Shown: in pieces, positions 18,867 through 36,000 of the stretch
How positions within the stretch are numbered: position 1 is the stretch's first letter
How the letters are laid out: every line of letters begins with the position of its first letter
From: Aestuariivita sp.
GTDB taxonomy: Bacteria > Pseudomonadota > Alphaproteobacteria > Rhodobacterales > Rhodobacteraceae
DNA: 43,623 nt
Assembly: GCF_021404545.1 (NCBI RefSeq)
Contig: NZ_JAAWWD010000069.1
Coordinates: 1-43,623, forward strand
Direction of reading: 5' to 3'
The notes under the pieces: model-generated
Told to the model about the DNA's origin: nothing
Databases searched by the model: none
What the model saw: only the letters and a program-made list of their open reading frames with translations
Position numbers and translations under genes: made by a program

Positions 18867-20180
18867 ATGGGGCCGATTTACTCATTGGAAGATGTCATCG
18901 ACATGGTGCGGCGCCGCATCATGATCATTTTTGCGGTGACCGTTCTGGGCGCGTTGGCGGGTGTTTTTTTCGCGCTGTCGCAGCCGCATGCTTATGAAAC
19001 CGCCGAAGTGATCCAGATCGAGCGGGCCAAGATCGCCGACGATCTGGCGCCGTCAACTGTCGAGGGATCCTCGGCGCGCCGGTTGCAGGCGGTCCAACAG
19101 CAGCTGACCACCCGGGGCGTGATGCTGGAGATCATCGACAAGCACCAGATCTTCGCCGATCTTCCGGGGCTGAGCGCGATGGAAAAGGCGCAGATGCTGC
19201 GTGAGGCGATCAGCATCGACGGGGTCGCCGCCGCCCGCGAAGGGTTTGCCGATGACGGTGAGATCTCGGCGCTGACCATTTCCGTGCGCCTGGCCACGGC
19301 CGAGCAGGCGCATATCGTGGCGCGGGAGCTGTCGGCCCGCACGATCGAGCTTTATGCCACCCGTCGGATCGACGAGGCGCGCACGACCCTGCAGTTCTTT
19401 ACCGAACAGCAGGATCAGATCATTGCCCTGGTGCAGGCCCTTGAGGATGAGATCACCGGCTATCGCGCCAGCCATGAGTTGAGCGTCGCAGGCAGTCTGG
19501 AGTTCCAGCGCTCGCAGATGGCTGCCCTCAGTTCGGCGATTCTGGATATCGAGCGGGAACAGATCTCGGCGCAGCGCGCGTTGGACCAGGTCAATCGCGA
19601 CGGTCAGCGCCAGGCCACGCGCGAGCGCGAATTGACCGCGCTGCGGACCCAGTTGGACAGTCTCGATGCGCAGCGCAGACTTTTGCAGTCGCGTCTGGAA
19701 AGGTTGTCGGCCAGCATCGAGACCTCGCCCGAGGTCGAGCGGCAGCTTGGAGCCTATGACCGCGAAATGGACCAGCTGCGCGAACAGCTTTCGGTGATCA
19801 ACACCCGCCGGGCGGAGGCCGAGGTGGGCCTGCGTCTGGAGACCGAGCGCAAGGCCGAGCGGTTGACCGTTCTGGAGCCCGCGGCCCTGCCGCTCTATCC
19901 TGTGACGCCCAGCCGGAAGCGGACTGTGATCCTGGCAACGGCGGGATCGGCCCTGCTGGGGTTCGTGATCGCCTTTGTGATGGAGCTGCGCAACCCGGTG
20001 ATCCGCACCGCCCAGCAGATGGAGCGGGAGGTGGGCATCGCGCCGGTCATCACGCTGCCCAACGTGACCGTTCACCGCCGCAAGCCCGGTCGCCTGACCC
20101 GCCTGATCGCCTGGTTCAATGGCCAGGTCCCGGTCGAGACGACAACGGACAAGCCACGCAAGTTGCAGCGCCACTCCTGA
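18867..20180 (+). CDS. Wzz/PCP chain-length protein
   Basis: A 437-residue polysaccharide co-polymerase of the Wzz/GumC/ExoP N-terminal type. Transmembrane segments lie at about residues 19-38 (IMIIFAVTVLGALAGVFFAL) and about 350-370 (TVILATAGSALLGFVIAFVM). A long periplasmic region between them is predicted coiled coil, rich in Glu, Gln, Arg and Leu. The PVTPSRKR segment just before the second membrane helix is the usual proline-rich PCP motif. The kinase part is a separate gene just upstream, so together they form a split Wzc. Start ATG 18867 follows GGGTAAGG; the frame opens 48 bases earlier. Confidence 0.88.
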   Translation: MGPIYSLEDVIDMVRRRIMIIFAVTVLGALAGVFFALSQPHAYETAEVIQIERAKIADDLAPSTVEGSSARRLQAVQQQLTTRGVMLEIIDKHQIFADLPGLSAMEKAQMLREAISIDGVAAAREGFADDGEISALTISVRLATAEQAHIVARELSARTIELYATRRIDEARTTLQFFTEQQDQIIALVQALEDEITGYRASHELSVAGSLEFQRSQMAALSSAILDIEREQISAQRALDQVNRDGQRQATRERELTALRTQLDSLDAQRRLLQSRLERLSASIETSPEVERQLGAYDREMDQLREQLSVINTRRAEAEVGLRLETERKAERLTVLEPAALPLYPVTPSRKRTVILATAGSALLGFVIAFVMELRNPVIRTAQQMEREVGIAPVITLPNVTVHRRKPGRLTRLIAWFNGQVPVETTTDKPRKLQRHS

Positions 20181-20394
20181 GCTCTCCCACCGGAGGCCGG
20201 GGATGGTCCGGGCGATGGGTTCAAGAGGCTGTTGCCGGGATAGGGGCAAAGCGCCAGACCGGGCCGGGCCGTGCAAGCCGCAAAGCAAAGCGACGTGAGA
20301 CGCAGCAAGATCCGCCCCTCCCACGACTGCCGGTCCTCTGTCGAACGGCGCATGCCACCGGCTTTACAGGAAGCGCCTAAGCGTAAGGCCCTGA

Positions 20395-21753
20395 TTAGAT
20401 CATTTGCTCCAACGCGCGGATGGCACCGCCATTCAACCACAGCACCGCCGTCGCGAGGCAAATCAAGATCCCGAACCAGATCAGGTCATGTTTGGGATCC
20501 CAGGCGCGGTGTTTGCGTGACAGCCAGATCAACACAGGATGGGTCAGCATCGCGGCACAGGCCAATCCGATCAACGCCCCGATCAGGCCGAAATTGATCA
20601 CACCGATCAGCAGAAAGGTCACCTGAAAGGTCGCACGGCTGGCCGTATAGACAAAGAACGCGCGCGAATTGCCCGCGGCGAGCGCCGTGTTGTCGTAGGT
20701 CAGCCCGATGGACTGGATCATCTTGGCCATGGAGATCAGAACCACGATGCCGCCTGCCAGCGCATAACGGTCATCGTAAAGCACGCCGATCAGCCACGGA
20801 CCGCTCAGTGCCATCACCGCCAGCATCCCCATGATCAGCAGGGTAATCAGATGCCGCATGCGCGATATCTTGGCCGCGTTCTCCGCGCTCTCCCAGGGGG
20901 GACACTCGCGATAGATCGGGATCAACAGCTTGTGTGTCAGGTTCATCCCCAAAGCGAGGGGAAAGTTGGCCAGGAAAAAGCCGATATTATAGATCCCCAG
21001 GCTGGAAAGGCTGAGATATTTGCCCAGGATCGCCTTGTCGCCCTGCGAACTGAGGAAAAAGAACGCGGTGGACAGAAAGATCCACTTGCCGAACCCGATC
21101 AACTCCTGTCCTGAGCTCTTGTCCCAGCGCAGGCGGTTGCGGTGACCGGGCAGGTATCTGCTGGTCAGGATCAGCCGCACAATGGTCTGCACCACGGTTC
21201 CCAAGACCAGCGCAAACACCGACCCTGTCAGCAGCGCCAGCCCGATCATGACAGCCAGGCCGATCACCTGCGCGGTCAGATCCAGTCCCGTCAGACGCCC
21301 CAGCATCAGATGCCGGGTTGCCGTCTCGACCCGCGTGGGAATGAATCCCGCAACAAGGAGCGACAACCCAGCCACCGGCAAATAGGTGGCCAAGAGCGGC
21401 TCGTCATAAAACTCGGCCATCGGTCGGGCGAGGAGGAAGGTGATCACCGTCAGGATCACACCCCGGATCACCTGAATGGTCCAGGCCGTGTCCAGAAACT
21501 CCGGATCGTCGCCGCGCTTGCTCTGCGAGATCGACGGGCTGATCCCAACGTCCGAGAACAGCGAAAGGCCGATCGTCACCACCGTGATCAGCGCCATCAG
21601 GCCAAACGCTTCGGGAAAGAGGATGCGCGCCAGGATCAGGTTCGACGCAAGCCGGAGCGCCTGGCTGGTGCCATAACCGACAATCACCCATGAGGCGCTG
21701 CGCATAATCCGCGCCATCAGCCGATTGCCGTGAATAAGCTGTGTCAGCTGCAC
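20395..21753 (-). CDS. Wzx-type polysaccharide flippase
   Basis: A 452-residue multi-pass membrane protein of the polysaccharide transporter family (WzxC-like). It has about 12-14 hydrophobic helices, the N-terminal SASWVIVGYGTSQALRLASNLILARILFP pattern and the DVGISPSISQ segment typical of the family. It should flip the undecaprenyl-pyrophosphate-linked repeat unit to the periplasmic side for polymerisation. It is encoded alone, convergent with the Wzz gene (214-base gap with no gene seen) and divergent from the GT4 gene; the 235 bases from 21754 to 21988 hold both promoters. Confidence 0.88.
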   Translation of the reverse strand: MQLTQLIHGNRLMARIMRSASWVIVGYGTSQALRLASNLILARILFPEAFGLMALITVVTIGLSLFSDVGISPSISQSKRGDDPEFLDTAWTIQVIRGVILTVITFLLARPMAEFYDEPLLATYLPVAGLSLLVAGFIPTRVETATRHLMLGRLTGLDLTAQVIGLAVMIGLALLTGSVFALVLGTVVQTIVRLILTSRYLPGHRNRLRWDKSSGQELIGFGKWIFLSTAFFFLSSQGDKAILGKYLSLSSLGIYNIGFFLANFPLALGMNLTHKLLIPIYRECPPWESAENAAKISRMRHLITLLIMGMLAVMALSGPWLIGVLYDDRYALAGGIVVLISMAKMIQSIGLTYDNTALAAGNSRAFFVYTASRATFQVTFLLIGVINFGLIGALIGLACAAMLTHPVLIWLSRKHRAWDPKHDLIWFGILICLATAVLWLNGGAIRALEQMI

Positions 21754-21988
21754 ATTCTTGTCCCTTACCCTGATTGATCGGGACGCTATTGGCGCAAGGG
21801 GAACGCGTCAATCATGGCCATGGAAAAGGGGGGCTTTGTGTCTTTCGGGTCGGCCTTGGCATCGGTTCGTCGGGCGAGGTGAAACAGTAGAGGGTGGGAT
21901 GGCGGATTGGTGCCCGCACGCGCCATGAGTCTTTCCACACGCGTCCGCACCCGCTAGGACTGGGGCTGCAACGAACGGACACGCCCCG

Positions 21989-23203
21989 GTGAAGCTCGCC
22001 TATATTCTGAACACCTATCCGCAACCCTCCCACAGTTTCATCCGCCGCGAACTGGCCGCGATCGAGGCTGAGGGCACGCCTGTTTTGCGGCTGGCGATGC
22101 GCCGCGCCTCGGTTCCATTGGTCGATCCGCTGGATCACGCAGAAGCGGAGCGCACCGGCTATATCCTGGATGCCGGCGCATTTGGGCTGACGAGCGGCCT
22201 TCTCAGGCAGGCCCTCAAGGCACCGCGTGTCTTTGGCGCGGCGCTGCGCCTGGCCCTGCGGTTGGGCGCCAGATCCGAAGCGGGGCGGTTGCGCCATCTG
22301 ATTTATCTGGCCGAGGCCTGTCTGGTCGCGCGTGCCGCGCGCGAGGCGGGGATTGACCATATGCATGCGCATTTCGGCACCAATGCCGCGGCGGTGGCCT
22401 GCCTGACCCAGGCTCTGGGCGGTCCCGGTTACAGCTTTACCGTACACGGGCCGGAAGAGTTCGACGCGCCCCGCGCGCTGTCGCTGGGGACCAAGATAGA
22501 GCATGCAGCCTTTACCGTTGCGGTCAGCGAATTCGGCCGCAGCCAGCTGTGCCGCTGGGTCGAGGCCACGCATTGGCCGCGCCTGCATGTGGTTCATTGC
22601 GGGATCGAGACCGCGCGTTTCACCGAGCCGACACCGGTGCCGGAGGGGCCTGTTCGGCTCGTCTCGATCGGGCGGTTTTCGGAACAGAAGGGCCAGCTTG
22701 TGCTGATCGCCGCCATGGCGCGTCTGCGCGCCAAGGGGCTTGATGTGTCATTGCATCTGGTGGGTGACGGGGAGATGCGCGGCGTGCTGGAGGCGGCAAT
22801 TGCCGAGGCCGGTTTGAACGATCACGTGACGCTTACCGGCTGGTTGGACGAGGCAGGCGTGCGGGCCGAACTGGACGCCGCCACGGCGCTGGTGATGCCC
22901 AGTTTCGCCGAAGGCCTGCCGATGGTCATCATGGAGGCGATGGCCGCCGCCCGGCCCGTGATCGCGACCTATATCGCGGGCATTCCGGAGCTGGTGCAGC
23001 CGGGAAAGACCGGGTGGCTGGTGCCCGCGGGCGATGACGCGGCGCTGGCGCAGGCGGTCGCAGATATGGCGCGCGTGCCGATCTCGACCCTGCGGGAGAT
23101 GGGGCAGGCGGGGCGCGACCGCGCAATGCTGCGCCATGACAGTGCGCGCGAGGCAGGCAAGCTCTTGCGTTATATGCAGGCGGTGTCCGGACCTGCCGGT
23201 TAA
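21989..23203 (+). CDS. Glycosyltransferase family 4
   Basis: A 404-residue GT-B fold glycosyltransferase of family GT4, adding a sugar to the lipid-linked repeat unit at the cytoplasmic membrane. The N-terminal domain starts KLAYILNTYPQPSHSFIRRE, typical of colanic-acid-type GT4 enzymes. The C-terminal domain has SIGRFSEQKGQ (sugar-nucleotide binding) and the EX7E motif in SFAEGLPMVIMEAMA. The start is a GTG without an obvious ribosome-binding site but is supported by the conserved N terminus. Its end overlaps the stop of the convergent GT2 gene by four bases. Confidence 0.9.
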   Translation: MKLAYILNTYPQPSHSFIRRELAAIEAEGTPVLRLAMRRASVPLVDPLDHAEAERTGYILDAGAFGLTSGLLRQALKAPRVFGAALRLALRLGARSEAGRLRHLIYLAEACLVARAAREAGIDHMHAHFGTNAAAVACLTQALGGPGYSFTVHGPEEFDAPRALSLGTKIEHAAFTVAVSEFGRSQLCRWVEATHWPRLHVVHCGIETARFTEPTPVPEGPVRLVSIGRFSEQKGQLVLIAAMARLRAKGLDVSLHLVGDGEMRGVLEAAIAEAGLNDHVTLTGWLDEAGVRAELDAATALVMPSFAEGLPMVIMEAMAAARPVIATYIAGIPELVQPGKTGWLVPAGDDAALAQAVADMARVPISTLREMGQAGRDRAMLRHDSAREAGKLLRYMQAVSGPAG

Positions 23204-24045
23204 CGCCCGCGGGCCCAGCGATGGGCGCTGGAGAAAAGCGGGCTGCGTACGCCCAGTCTGACCCCGGCATAGACCCCGAACCCCAGTGGATCGTTGAGGG
23301 CAAGCCGCGCCAGTTCGCCCATACCGGGGCCGGTCGTGTCCTCATTGCGCATCAGTTCGGGATAGGCGCGCGCCAGTTCGGCATTGCCTGCGTTCTGCCT
23401 GCGCCGCACCCGGATCAGATTGCCGAACCCTTCGACCGGAGGCCAGTCATAGCGGGCGCTCACACGCATGCGCTCATCGGGCGTGAAATTCAGCCGCGCG
23501 AACATATCGTCGGCGATGATATCGGGCCATTCCTGCCATCGGGCGCGTCCCGCTGCATTGACGGCAAAAAGACCAAATCCCGGCGCTCCGCTTCTGACAA
23601 AAGGCAGGCGTTCCCAGAACCGCGCGTAGGCGCGGCTGATCCTGCTGGCGGCGCGCGCGATCCGCGGGCTGCCGGTGGCATAGCGGGGCAGATCTGTGGT
23701 CAGCACCCCGGCCAGTTCCGCGACAAGGCCGGGTCCCACCAGAACATCGGCGTCGAGATACACCCGGATGTCGCCAAGCGCGGCGCTGTCGCCAAGATTG
23801 AGCGCGTTGAGCTTGCCCGGCGTGTCGGTCTGGATCACGTTCAGGATCCACCCCGCGACGTCCAGTGCGGGGCGCATGGCAAGAGCCTGGTCGGCGGTGC
23901 GGTCACGGCAGGCATTGGCAATCACGATGATCTCGCGGGCCGGCAGATCGCCCTGTGAATGCGCCACGGCGTCAAGACATCGTGGGATCCAGCCCGCCTC
24001 GTCATGGGCCGGGATCAGCACGCTGAGGACTGGTTTCTGGCTCAT
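23200..24045 (-). CDS. Glycosyltransferase family 2
   Basis: A 281-residue GT-A fold family 2 glycosyltransferase. The N-terminal SVLIPAHDEAGWIPRCLDAV and the DAD metal-binding motif in VYLDADVLVGP (about residues 95-105) are clear. It is the last gene of the seven-gene minus-strand operon. The start at 24045 is chosen because it overlaps the stop of the upstream GH-like gene as ATGA and gives the expected N terminus MSQKPVLSV; the frame is open 13 codons further upstream. Likely substrate is a lipid-linked repeat-unit precursor; donor sugar unknown. Confidence 0.88.
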   Translation of the reverse strand: MSQKPVLSVLIPAHDEAGWIPRCLDAVAHSQGDLPAREIIVIANACRDRTADQALAMRPALDVAGWILNVIQTDTPGKLNALNLGDSAALGDIRVYLDADVLVGPGLVAELAGVLTTDLPRYATGSPRIARAASRISRAYARFWERLPFVRSGAPGFGLFAVNAAGRARWQEWPDIIADDMFARLNFTPDERMRVSARYDWPPVEGFGNLIRVRRRQNAGNAELARAYPELMRNEDTTGPGMGELARLALNDPLGFGVYAGVRLGVRSPLFSSAHRWARGR

Positions 24046-25775
24046 CCGTCCGGGCCCTTCAGGAAAAGCTGGATCGCGTCCCATCTGGGGTTTTCATCCG
24101 TCAGATGCCGCAGGGCACCCCAACTGCCCCATTTCAGCGGGCGATAGACATCGTTGTAGATATTGAACGGACCATCCGTGTTGGCCGCCCAACCGGCCAG
24201 CAGATGGGTATAAAGCGCGCCCATCTCCTCGCTGTAATTGAACGCGCGAAAGAACGCGTCGATTTCGGTGTCGTCCATGACCGGACCCAGACCCACGATA
24301 TGGGTGCCGCCCTCATACATGATCAGCTCCATCCCGTAGCGATCCGCGATCTCGCGGTGATAGGGCAGCACCCGGGTCACCAGATCCTGGATCGAATTCT
24401 CAGGGTTACCGCTGATGCTGCCATCCAGCATCTCGGCGCCCGCCAGCGCAAAGGCGAGGTCATAGCGATGCGTGTCGATAAAACGGGTGCGCGCCGCCCC
24501 GGTCAAACCTTCGGCATCTGCGGCGGCTTCGGCCCGCGCGGCACTTTCGTCCAGCCACTCATGCACCATGGGTGCGCCCTGCTCGGTCCCGATATTGCCG
24601 GAGAAATAGCCGGTGATCGCATAGGCATCGAAGAACCCGTGGGGCGGGCGGTTGTCGGGGCTTTCGCTGAGCCAATGCTCGGCTCTCAGCGCCTGATCCT
24701 CCAGCCCCAGCCAGGCGGCTTGGACGGCCATCACGGTGACCAGCCGGTCCGGCGCGTCGGCAAAAACCTCGCGCCAGATCTGCGCCATTTCCATGGCGCG
24801 CATGCCGTAGAAATTCAACCAGCGATGCTCGATCCCCCAACGTGCGCGGGCCTGCTCCTCGGCCCAGTGGGCCTGCTGAAACGACCAGTTCCAGACCTCG
24901 TTGGAATATTCCACATAGACCGGCAGATCCGGGTCCAGCTGTGCCGCGATCAGTTCGGCCATGCCGCGGAAATAGCCGTCATCAGCCAGATGCGGCAGCG
25001 TCACCCAAGGCATGGTGCCGGTTCGGTTCGACAGCTCGATAACGATCTCGGCGGGGATACCGCGCCAGACATAGGTGTAATCGCCCGGGCGGGGGCGCTC
25101 GGCCCACTCCGACAGGGTGGAGTTGTTGGTGTGCATCCAGTCCATGTATCGCAGGCCCTCGAACCCGTCGATCACCGCCAGGAAATCGGGGTTGAAGATC
25201 GCGCCCTGATCGAAGGTCTCCACCCGGTCCTCGCGCACCACGGTGATGTTGCGGACATAGTCGCCGTTGCGCGCCCGGTCCGAACGCTGGATCTTGACCT
25301 CCACCCCGCCGGGGCCGGGGGTGAAATCGAACGACACCTGGTTTTTGCCATAACGTTGATTGCTGGCCCGCCCGCCTGCCTCGACAATGCCGTCGCCCTC
25401 GAACCGCAGCACATAGCGACCGGCAAGCGAGGTGGCCTCGGCCGGCAGATCGACCATGATCAGCGTCGCAACCGAGGTCACATCATGCGGCACCTGGGTG
25501 GGCCAGCCATCGGCATCGAGCAGACCGCGGGCAGCCAGATCGTCGTGGGTGACACCGCCCCAGCGGCGCGGCAGATGCCCGATCCAGGGGCGCGCCACCT
25601 TCATGCGGTCCATGAAGGGTTGCTGCACCCCCCAATCGGCGAGCGGCGCCAGGTTGACCATCATCGGGACCGCTGCCTGAGGGCTGACGGGCGTGACCGG
25701 CTCAAACCCATCGGCGCGGGCCACGCCCCCTGCAACAAATAGCGCAAGCCCCATCGACCGGAGCCAGCCCCTCAT
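24042..25775 (-). CDS. Exported glycoside hydrolase-like protein, GH-A style
   Basis: A 577-residue protein with a signal peptide (residues 1-21, LRSMGLALFVAGGVARADG), so exported to the periplasm or beyond. An N-terminal beta-rich region precedes a TIM-barrel-like part. YVEYSNEVWNWSFQ has the Asn-Glu pair (Glu293) typical of the acid/base residue in clan GH-A hydrolases, and LIMYEGGTH supplies a candidate nucleophile, Glu488. Related roseobacter proteins are often labelled cellulose-binding. In this operon it may trim, edit or release exopolysaccharide. Start 25775 is fixed by ATGA overlap with the SGNH gene and by the signal peptide. Exact family and activity unproven. Confidence 0.7.
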   Translation of the reverse strand: MRGWLRSMGLALFVAGGVARADGFEPVTPVSPQAAVPMMVNLAPLADWGVQQPFMDRMKVARPWIGHLPRRWGGVTHDDLAARGLLDADGWPTQVPHDVTSVATLIMVDLPAEATSLAGRYVLRFEGDGIVEAGGRASNQRYGKNQVSFDFTPGPGGVEVKIQRSDRARNGDYVRNITVVREDRVETFDQGAIFNPDFLAVIDGFEGLRYMDWMHTNNSTLSEWAERPRPGDYTYVWRGIPAEIVIELSNRTGTMPWVTLPHLADDGYFRGMAELIAAQLDPDLPVYVEYSNEVWNWSFQQAHWAEEQARARWGIEHRWLNFYGMRAMEMAQIWREVFADAPDRLVTVMAVQAAWLGLEDQALRAEHWLSESPDNRPPHGFFDAYAITGYFSGNIGTEQGAPMVHEWLDESAARAEAAADAEGLTGAARTRFIDTHRYDLAFALAGAEMLDGSISGNPENSIQDLVTRVLPYHREIADRYGMELIMYEGGTHIVGLGPVMDDTEIDAFFRAFNYSEEMGALYTHLLAGWAANTDGPFNIYNDVYRPLKWGSWGALRHLTDENPRWDAIQLFLKGPDG

Positions 25776-26725
25776 GACCCAACCCCAGTTTCTGGCAAGC
25801 GCCGCACGACGCGCCAAACGATTTCCTGCATCAGCCGCGCCGCCTCGGGAGAGGGGGCGTCGGCGGGCAAGCCATCGGCGCGGCTGAGCTGGGCGGGCAA
25901 TCCGAGGGGCGAGCGCTTGTAAAGCACCGCATAATGGGTGAGGGCGACCAGGTATTTGCCCGGATCGCTCAGATGGATCATGTCCTGTTCTCCATTCGCA
26001 TCGCGCGCAAAAAGCGCCGTGCGGTCGCCGATATTGCCGACACCGCCTTGGCTCTCGATGGCACGCACGAACTCGGCCATGACCTGCCCGGCGGGGATGA
26101 TACGTGTCGCGCGTTCGGTGCCCGAGGCGGTGATATCGCCGGCCAGCAATTCACCTCGCCAGAGCGCGTCGAAATCCTGATCCAGCCGGTCGAGCCAGCC
26201 GTCGGGATCATCCAGCCTGTGCCAGGTCTCATAGAGGTAAACCCGCGTATCGGGCGAGGCGGCACGCGCCAAATCGGCCCAGATATGCTTGTAGGTCGGG
26301 CTGTCATGGTAACGGATCGCATCGCGCAGCTCGACCATCTCGGTCAGGATCACCGCGTCATACTCGCCCGATCCGACAGCGTCGCGCGCGGGGCGAAAAT
26401 GGTCGTGATCGTTTTCCTGTTCAAACCCGTTGACCGGCTGATCGGGGTACCAATGTTCGCGCAGGGACGTACCCCAGCCCAACTGGCTTGCGTGGGTATG
26501 GCCGGGGCCCGCAAGCTGTTCCAGCATCGCGGGCATGTCTCGGCCCACCAGCGAATGGCCCAGATGAAAGACCCGCATCGGCTCCAGCGGCGGCGTCAAT
26601 GAGGTCGCATGCGCGGCCTCCAGCAGTGCCTGACGCTGGTGCTGTGTCCAGGTCTGATAGACAAGAACGCCGGTCAGCAGAACAACCATCGCTGCCGCCA
26701 CTGTCGTGAGCCGAATTGGAGCCAT
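25772..26725 (-). CDS. Membrane-anchored or exported SGNH hydrolase-like protein
   Basis: A 317-residue protein with an N-terminal hydrophobic segment (about residues 7-24) that is either a signal anchor or an uncleaved signal, placing the rest in the periplasm. FHLGHSLVGRDM (S58) matches block I of SGNH/GDSL hydrolases. QDMIHLSDPGKYL (D248, H251) supplies the block V Asp-His pair. Such enzymes add or remove acyl groups on glycans, so it could be an O-acetyl or acyl esterase for the polysaccharide. The frame is open far upstream, but that is antisense-phase sequence within the PPTase gene; ATG 26725 is the sensible start, 19 bases after the PPTase stop. Confidence 0.7.
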   Translation of the reverse strand: MAPIRLTTVAAAMVVLLTGVLVYQTWTQHQRQALLEAAHATSLTPPLEPMRVFHLGHSLVGRDMPAMLEQLAGPGHTHASQLGWGTSLREHWYPDQPVNGFEQENDHDHFRPARDAVGSGEYDAVILTEMVELRDAIRYHDSPTYKHIWADLARAASPDTRVYLYETWHRLDDPDGWLDRLDQDFDALWRGELLAGDITASGTERATRIIPAGQVMAEFVRAIESQGGVGNIGDRTALFARDANGEQDMIHLSDPGKYLVALTHYAVLYKRSPLGLPAQLSRADGLPADAPSPEAARLMQEIVWRVVRRLPETGVGS

Positions 26726-26744
26726 ACGCGTTACCCCCTCTGTG

Positions 26745-33009
<6,265 letters not shown>

Positions 33010-33012
33010 GCT

Positions 33013-36000
33013 CTATTCCGCCGCACTCATGCGCGATGCAGGGCGCGCGGCCTCGGCGGCGGCGATTTCCGCGGCCAGACGCGCGGCCAGCACGCGCACA
33101 TTGGGGGCCAGCACCATGCTGTCGTGATCGCCCGGCACCTCGATCACGCGGGTGTTCGGGACGAACCGCGTCCAGTCATTGTCAGGCAGCACATATTCGC
33201 GCGCCGCACTCACATACTGCCCGCCAGAGACCTTCCAATGCAGATCCAGCGGGGGCCGGAAAAGCACCAGATTGCCGTCCCAGCCGCGCAGCTCATACGC
33301 AGCGACGGCGGCGCGGAAGGCCATCTCGATCTTGTCGTTGTTGAACTCCGATCCTTCGGGCTCTGCGCCCTCGGCTTCCCGCCTGCGCGCAATCTCCCAG
33401 GCGACGCGGTTGGTGGCCCATTCGCCGAGATAGCCCAGACCCTTGCGGCGGAACTCCTGAAGCTTGATCAGCGCCTTGTCCTGCCGCGTGAGGTACGGGC
33501 GCACCGGCAGCGGCGTGTCGAGCATGGCCAGCAGGGACACGGTTTCGCCTTCGGCCTCCAGTTGCTGGGCGATCTCATAGGCGGTGATGCCGCCCCCCGA
33601 AAAGCCCGACAGAATGTAGGGGCCCTGCGGCTGCACCTGGCGCATCTCGGCGATATAATCTGCGGCGGCCTCGGCAATCGTTTCATGCGGGGCGTCCGAT
33701 CCGATCAGCCCGCGCGCCTGCAAGCCGAAGACCGGGCGGTCGCGGCCGATCTGCACCGCAAGCTGGCGCAGGTTCAGCACATTGCCGAACATGCCCGCCA
33801 CGATGAAAAGCGGCGTGCCGCCGTCGCCCTTTTGCAGCGGCACCAGATGCACGAAACCCGGCGTATCTGGTTTCGCGACCGGCGTCTTTGGCGCGTCGCC
33901 ATCCAGGCTGCGGCCGGTCGCCTCGGCGATCCGGGTGGCGATATCGGCGATTGTGGGCGCCTCGAACAAAAGCGAGATCGGGAATTCGGCATCGAATGCG
34001 CGCTTGATCATCGCAAAGAGCCGCACCGCGATCAGGGAATGCCCGCCCAGATCGAAGAAGCTGTCGGCGATGCCGACCTGGTCGAGGCCCAGAAGCTTGC
34101 GCCAGAACCCAGCGAGCGCCTCTTCGACGTCGTTGCGCGGTGCGATGAAATCGCTGTCGAGGTCGGGGCGTTCGAAACTGGCGCTATCCTCGCCGGTGGC
34201 GGCCATGCTGCGCCCGGCCTCGTCGATCAGCGCGGGCAACGGCAGGGAGGAGACGACCACATCCGCCCGACCCAGCGCCAGCGCGCGGCGCAGCGCCTCG
34301 GCCCCCTCCTCGGGGCGGATACCTTGAGCGATATTGTGCATCAGCCGCTCTTCCTCGGGCGATAGCGGGGCGGTGGCGGCGCTGTCTTCAAAGCGAATCT
34401 CGGCCTCTGTCAAGGGGGCCGTGGCAAAGCCGTCGGCGGCCTCGATGCGCTGCATGGTAAAGCTCTCGATTTCGACGATCACGGCGCCATTGGCATCGCA
34501 CAGCGTGATGTCGAACCGGACCTGACCGGTGTCCGAGCTGCCGGAGACAAGCCGCGCCCAGCTGAGAATTTCGGCAGGCAACGTGCGGTGAACCCGGATG
34601 CGCCCATAGCTGAGCGGCACCCAGAGATGTCCGCCGGTATAGCCCGGGATCAGCCCCATCGCCCAACCGGTCGCCAGATCCATCAGCGCGGGATGCAGCA
34701 CATAGCCCTGGTCCAGATCGCCACGGGCGGCCTCCGGCAGGGTCAACCTTGCAAGACCTTCACCTGTCCCAAGGGCGGTCGATTGAAGCACATGCCAGCG
34801 TGGACCAAAGGCCAGATGCGCCTCCTGCGGAGAGGTCAGGCGGTGACCGCCCGAGCCGGTCTCGGTCCGGGTGCAGCGTTTGGCAATCGCGCGCGGGTCG
34901 ATATGGGCCACCGGCGTGGCCTTGGGGACCGGCATCAGCGTGGCTTGCGCGTTAAGCTGAGTGCCCCTGCGCCCGCCAAGCTGTGCATCGCTGCGGATCT
35001 CCAGCAGGGTGGCGGGGCCGTCGCGGTCAACCGAGACGGTGATCTCGCGCGGCTGGTCCTGCGCCTCGACGGGACGGAAGAAATAAAGATCGGCGATCTC
35101 GAACGGCATCGCGTGCCCCGTTTCGCGCGCGGCCTCGGCAGCCAGCTCGATAAAACCGGTGCCCGGCAGCAGCGCTTGTCCGGATTTGGTGCGGTGCTCG
35201 TCAAAGATCCAGTGGCTGTCGGCGAGGCTGGTATGCAGACCATGCGCTCCGTCCGCCTCTTGCAGAAGCGGGCCGGAGATCAGGCTGCGTGCAACCTCCA
35301 CCGGGCCACCGGTGCGGCGGGCCATGGCGTCGGCGGCCATGCCGACTTCGGCCCAGACGCCCCAGTTGATCGCAAAGACCCGCGTCTTGCCACCCTTGCG
35401 CGCTTGCGCGGCGGCATTGAGCCAGGCATTGGCGGCCACGTAATCGACCTGGCCCGCAGGCCGCGTCGCGGTGGAGGAGGACGAAAAGAGCACCAACATC
35501 TCGAGCGTGCCGTCGGGAAACACCTCCTCAAGCACCTTCAGCCCGTGCAGCTTGGGGGCAAAGACGGCCTCGATATCGGCCACCTCCTTGGTCAGGATCG
35601 GCGCGTCGTCGATATGGCCCGCCGCATGCAGAACACCGGTGACGGGGCCATAAAGTGCCTCGATCTGCGACCGCACGCGGCGCATCTGGTCGATATTGGC
35701 CACATCCGCGGCCATCGCGGTGACCTGACCGCCATGTGCGTCGAGCGCTTGCAGCGCGCGGATGCGGCGCGCGGTCGGGCCGTTGCCCTTGGCACGCGCC
35801 TCCCACTGGTCGCGGGGCGGCAGGTCGTGACGTCCCAGCAGGACGACATTGGCGTTGTGGGCGCCCAAAAGCTCGGTCGCCAGCGCCTGACCGATGCCGC
35901 CAAAACCGCCGGTGATCAGATACGTGCCACCGTCGCGGAAGGCGGGCCGGGTGGTCTCGGTCAGAGCTGCGGGCGCATAGCGCTGCTGATAGCGTTTGCC

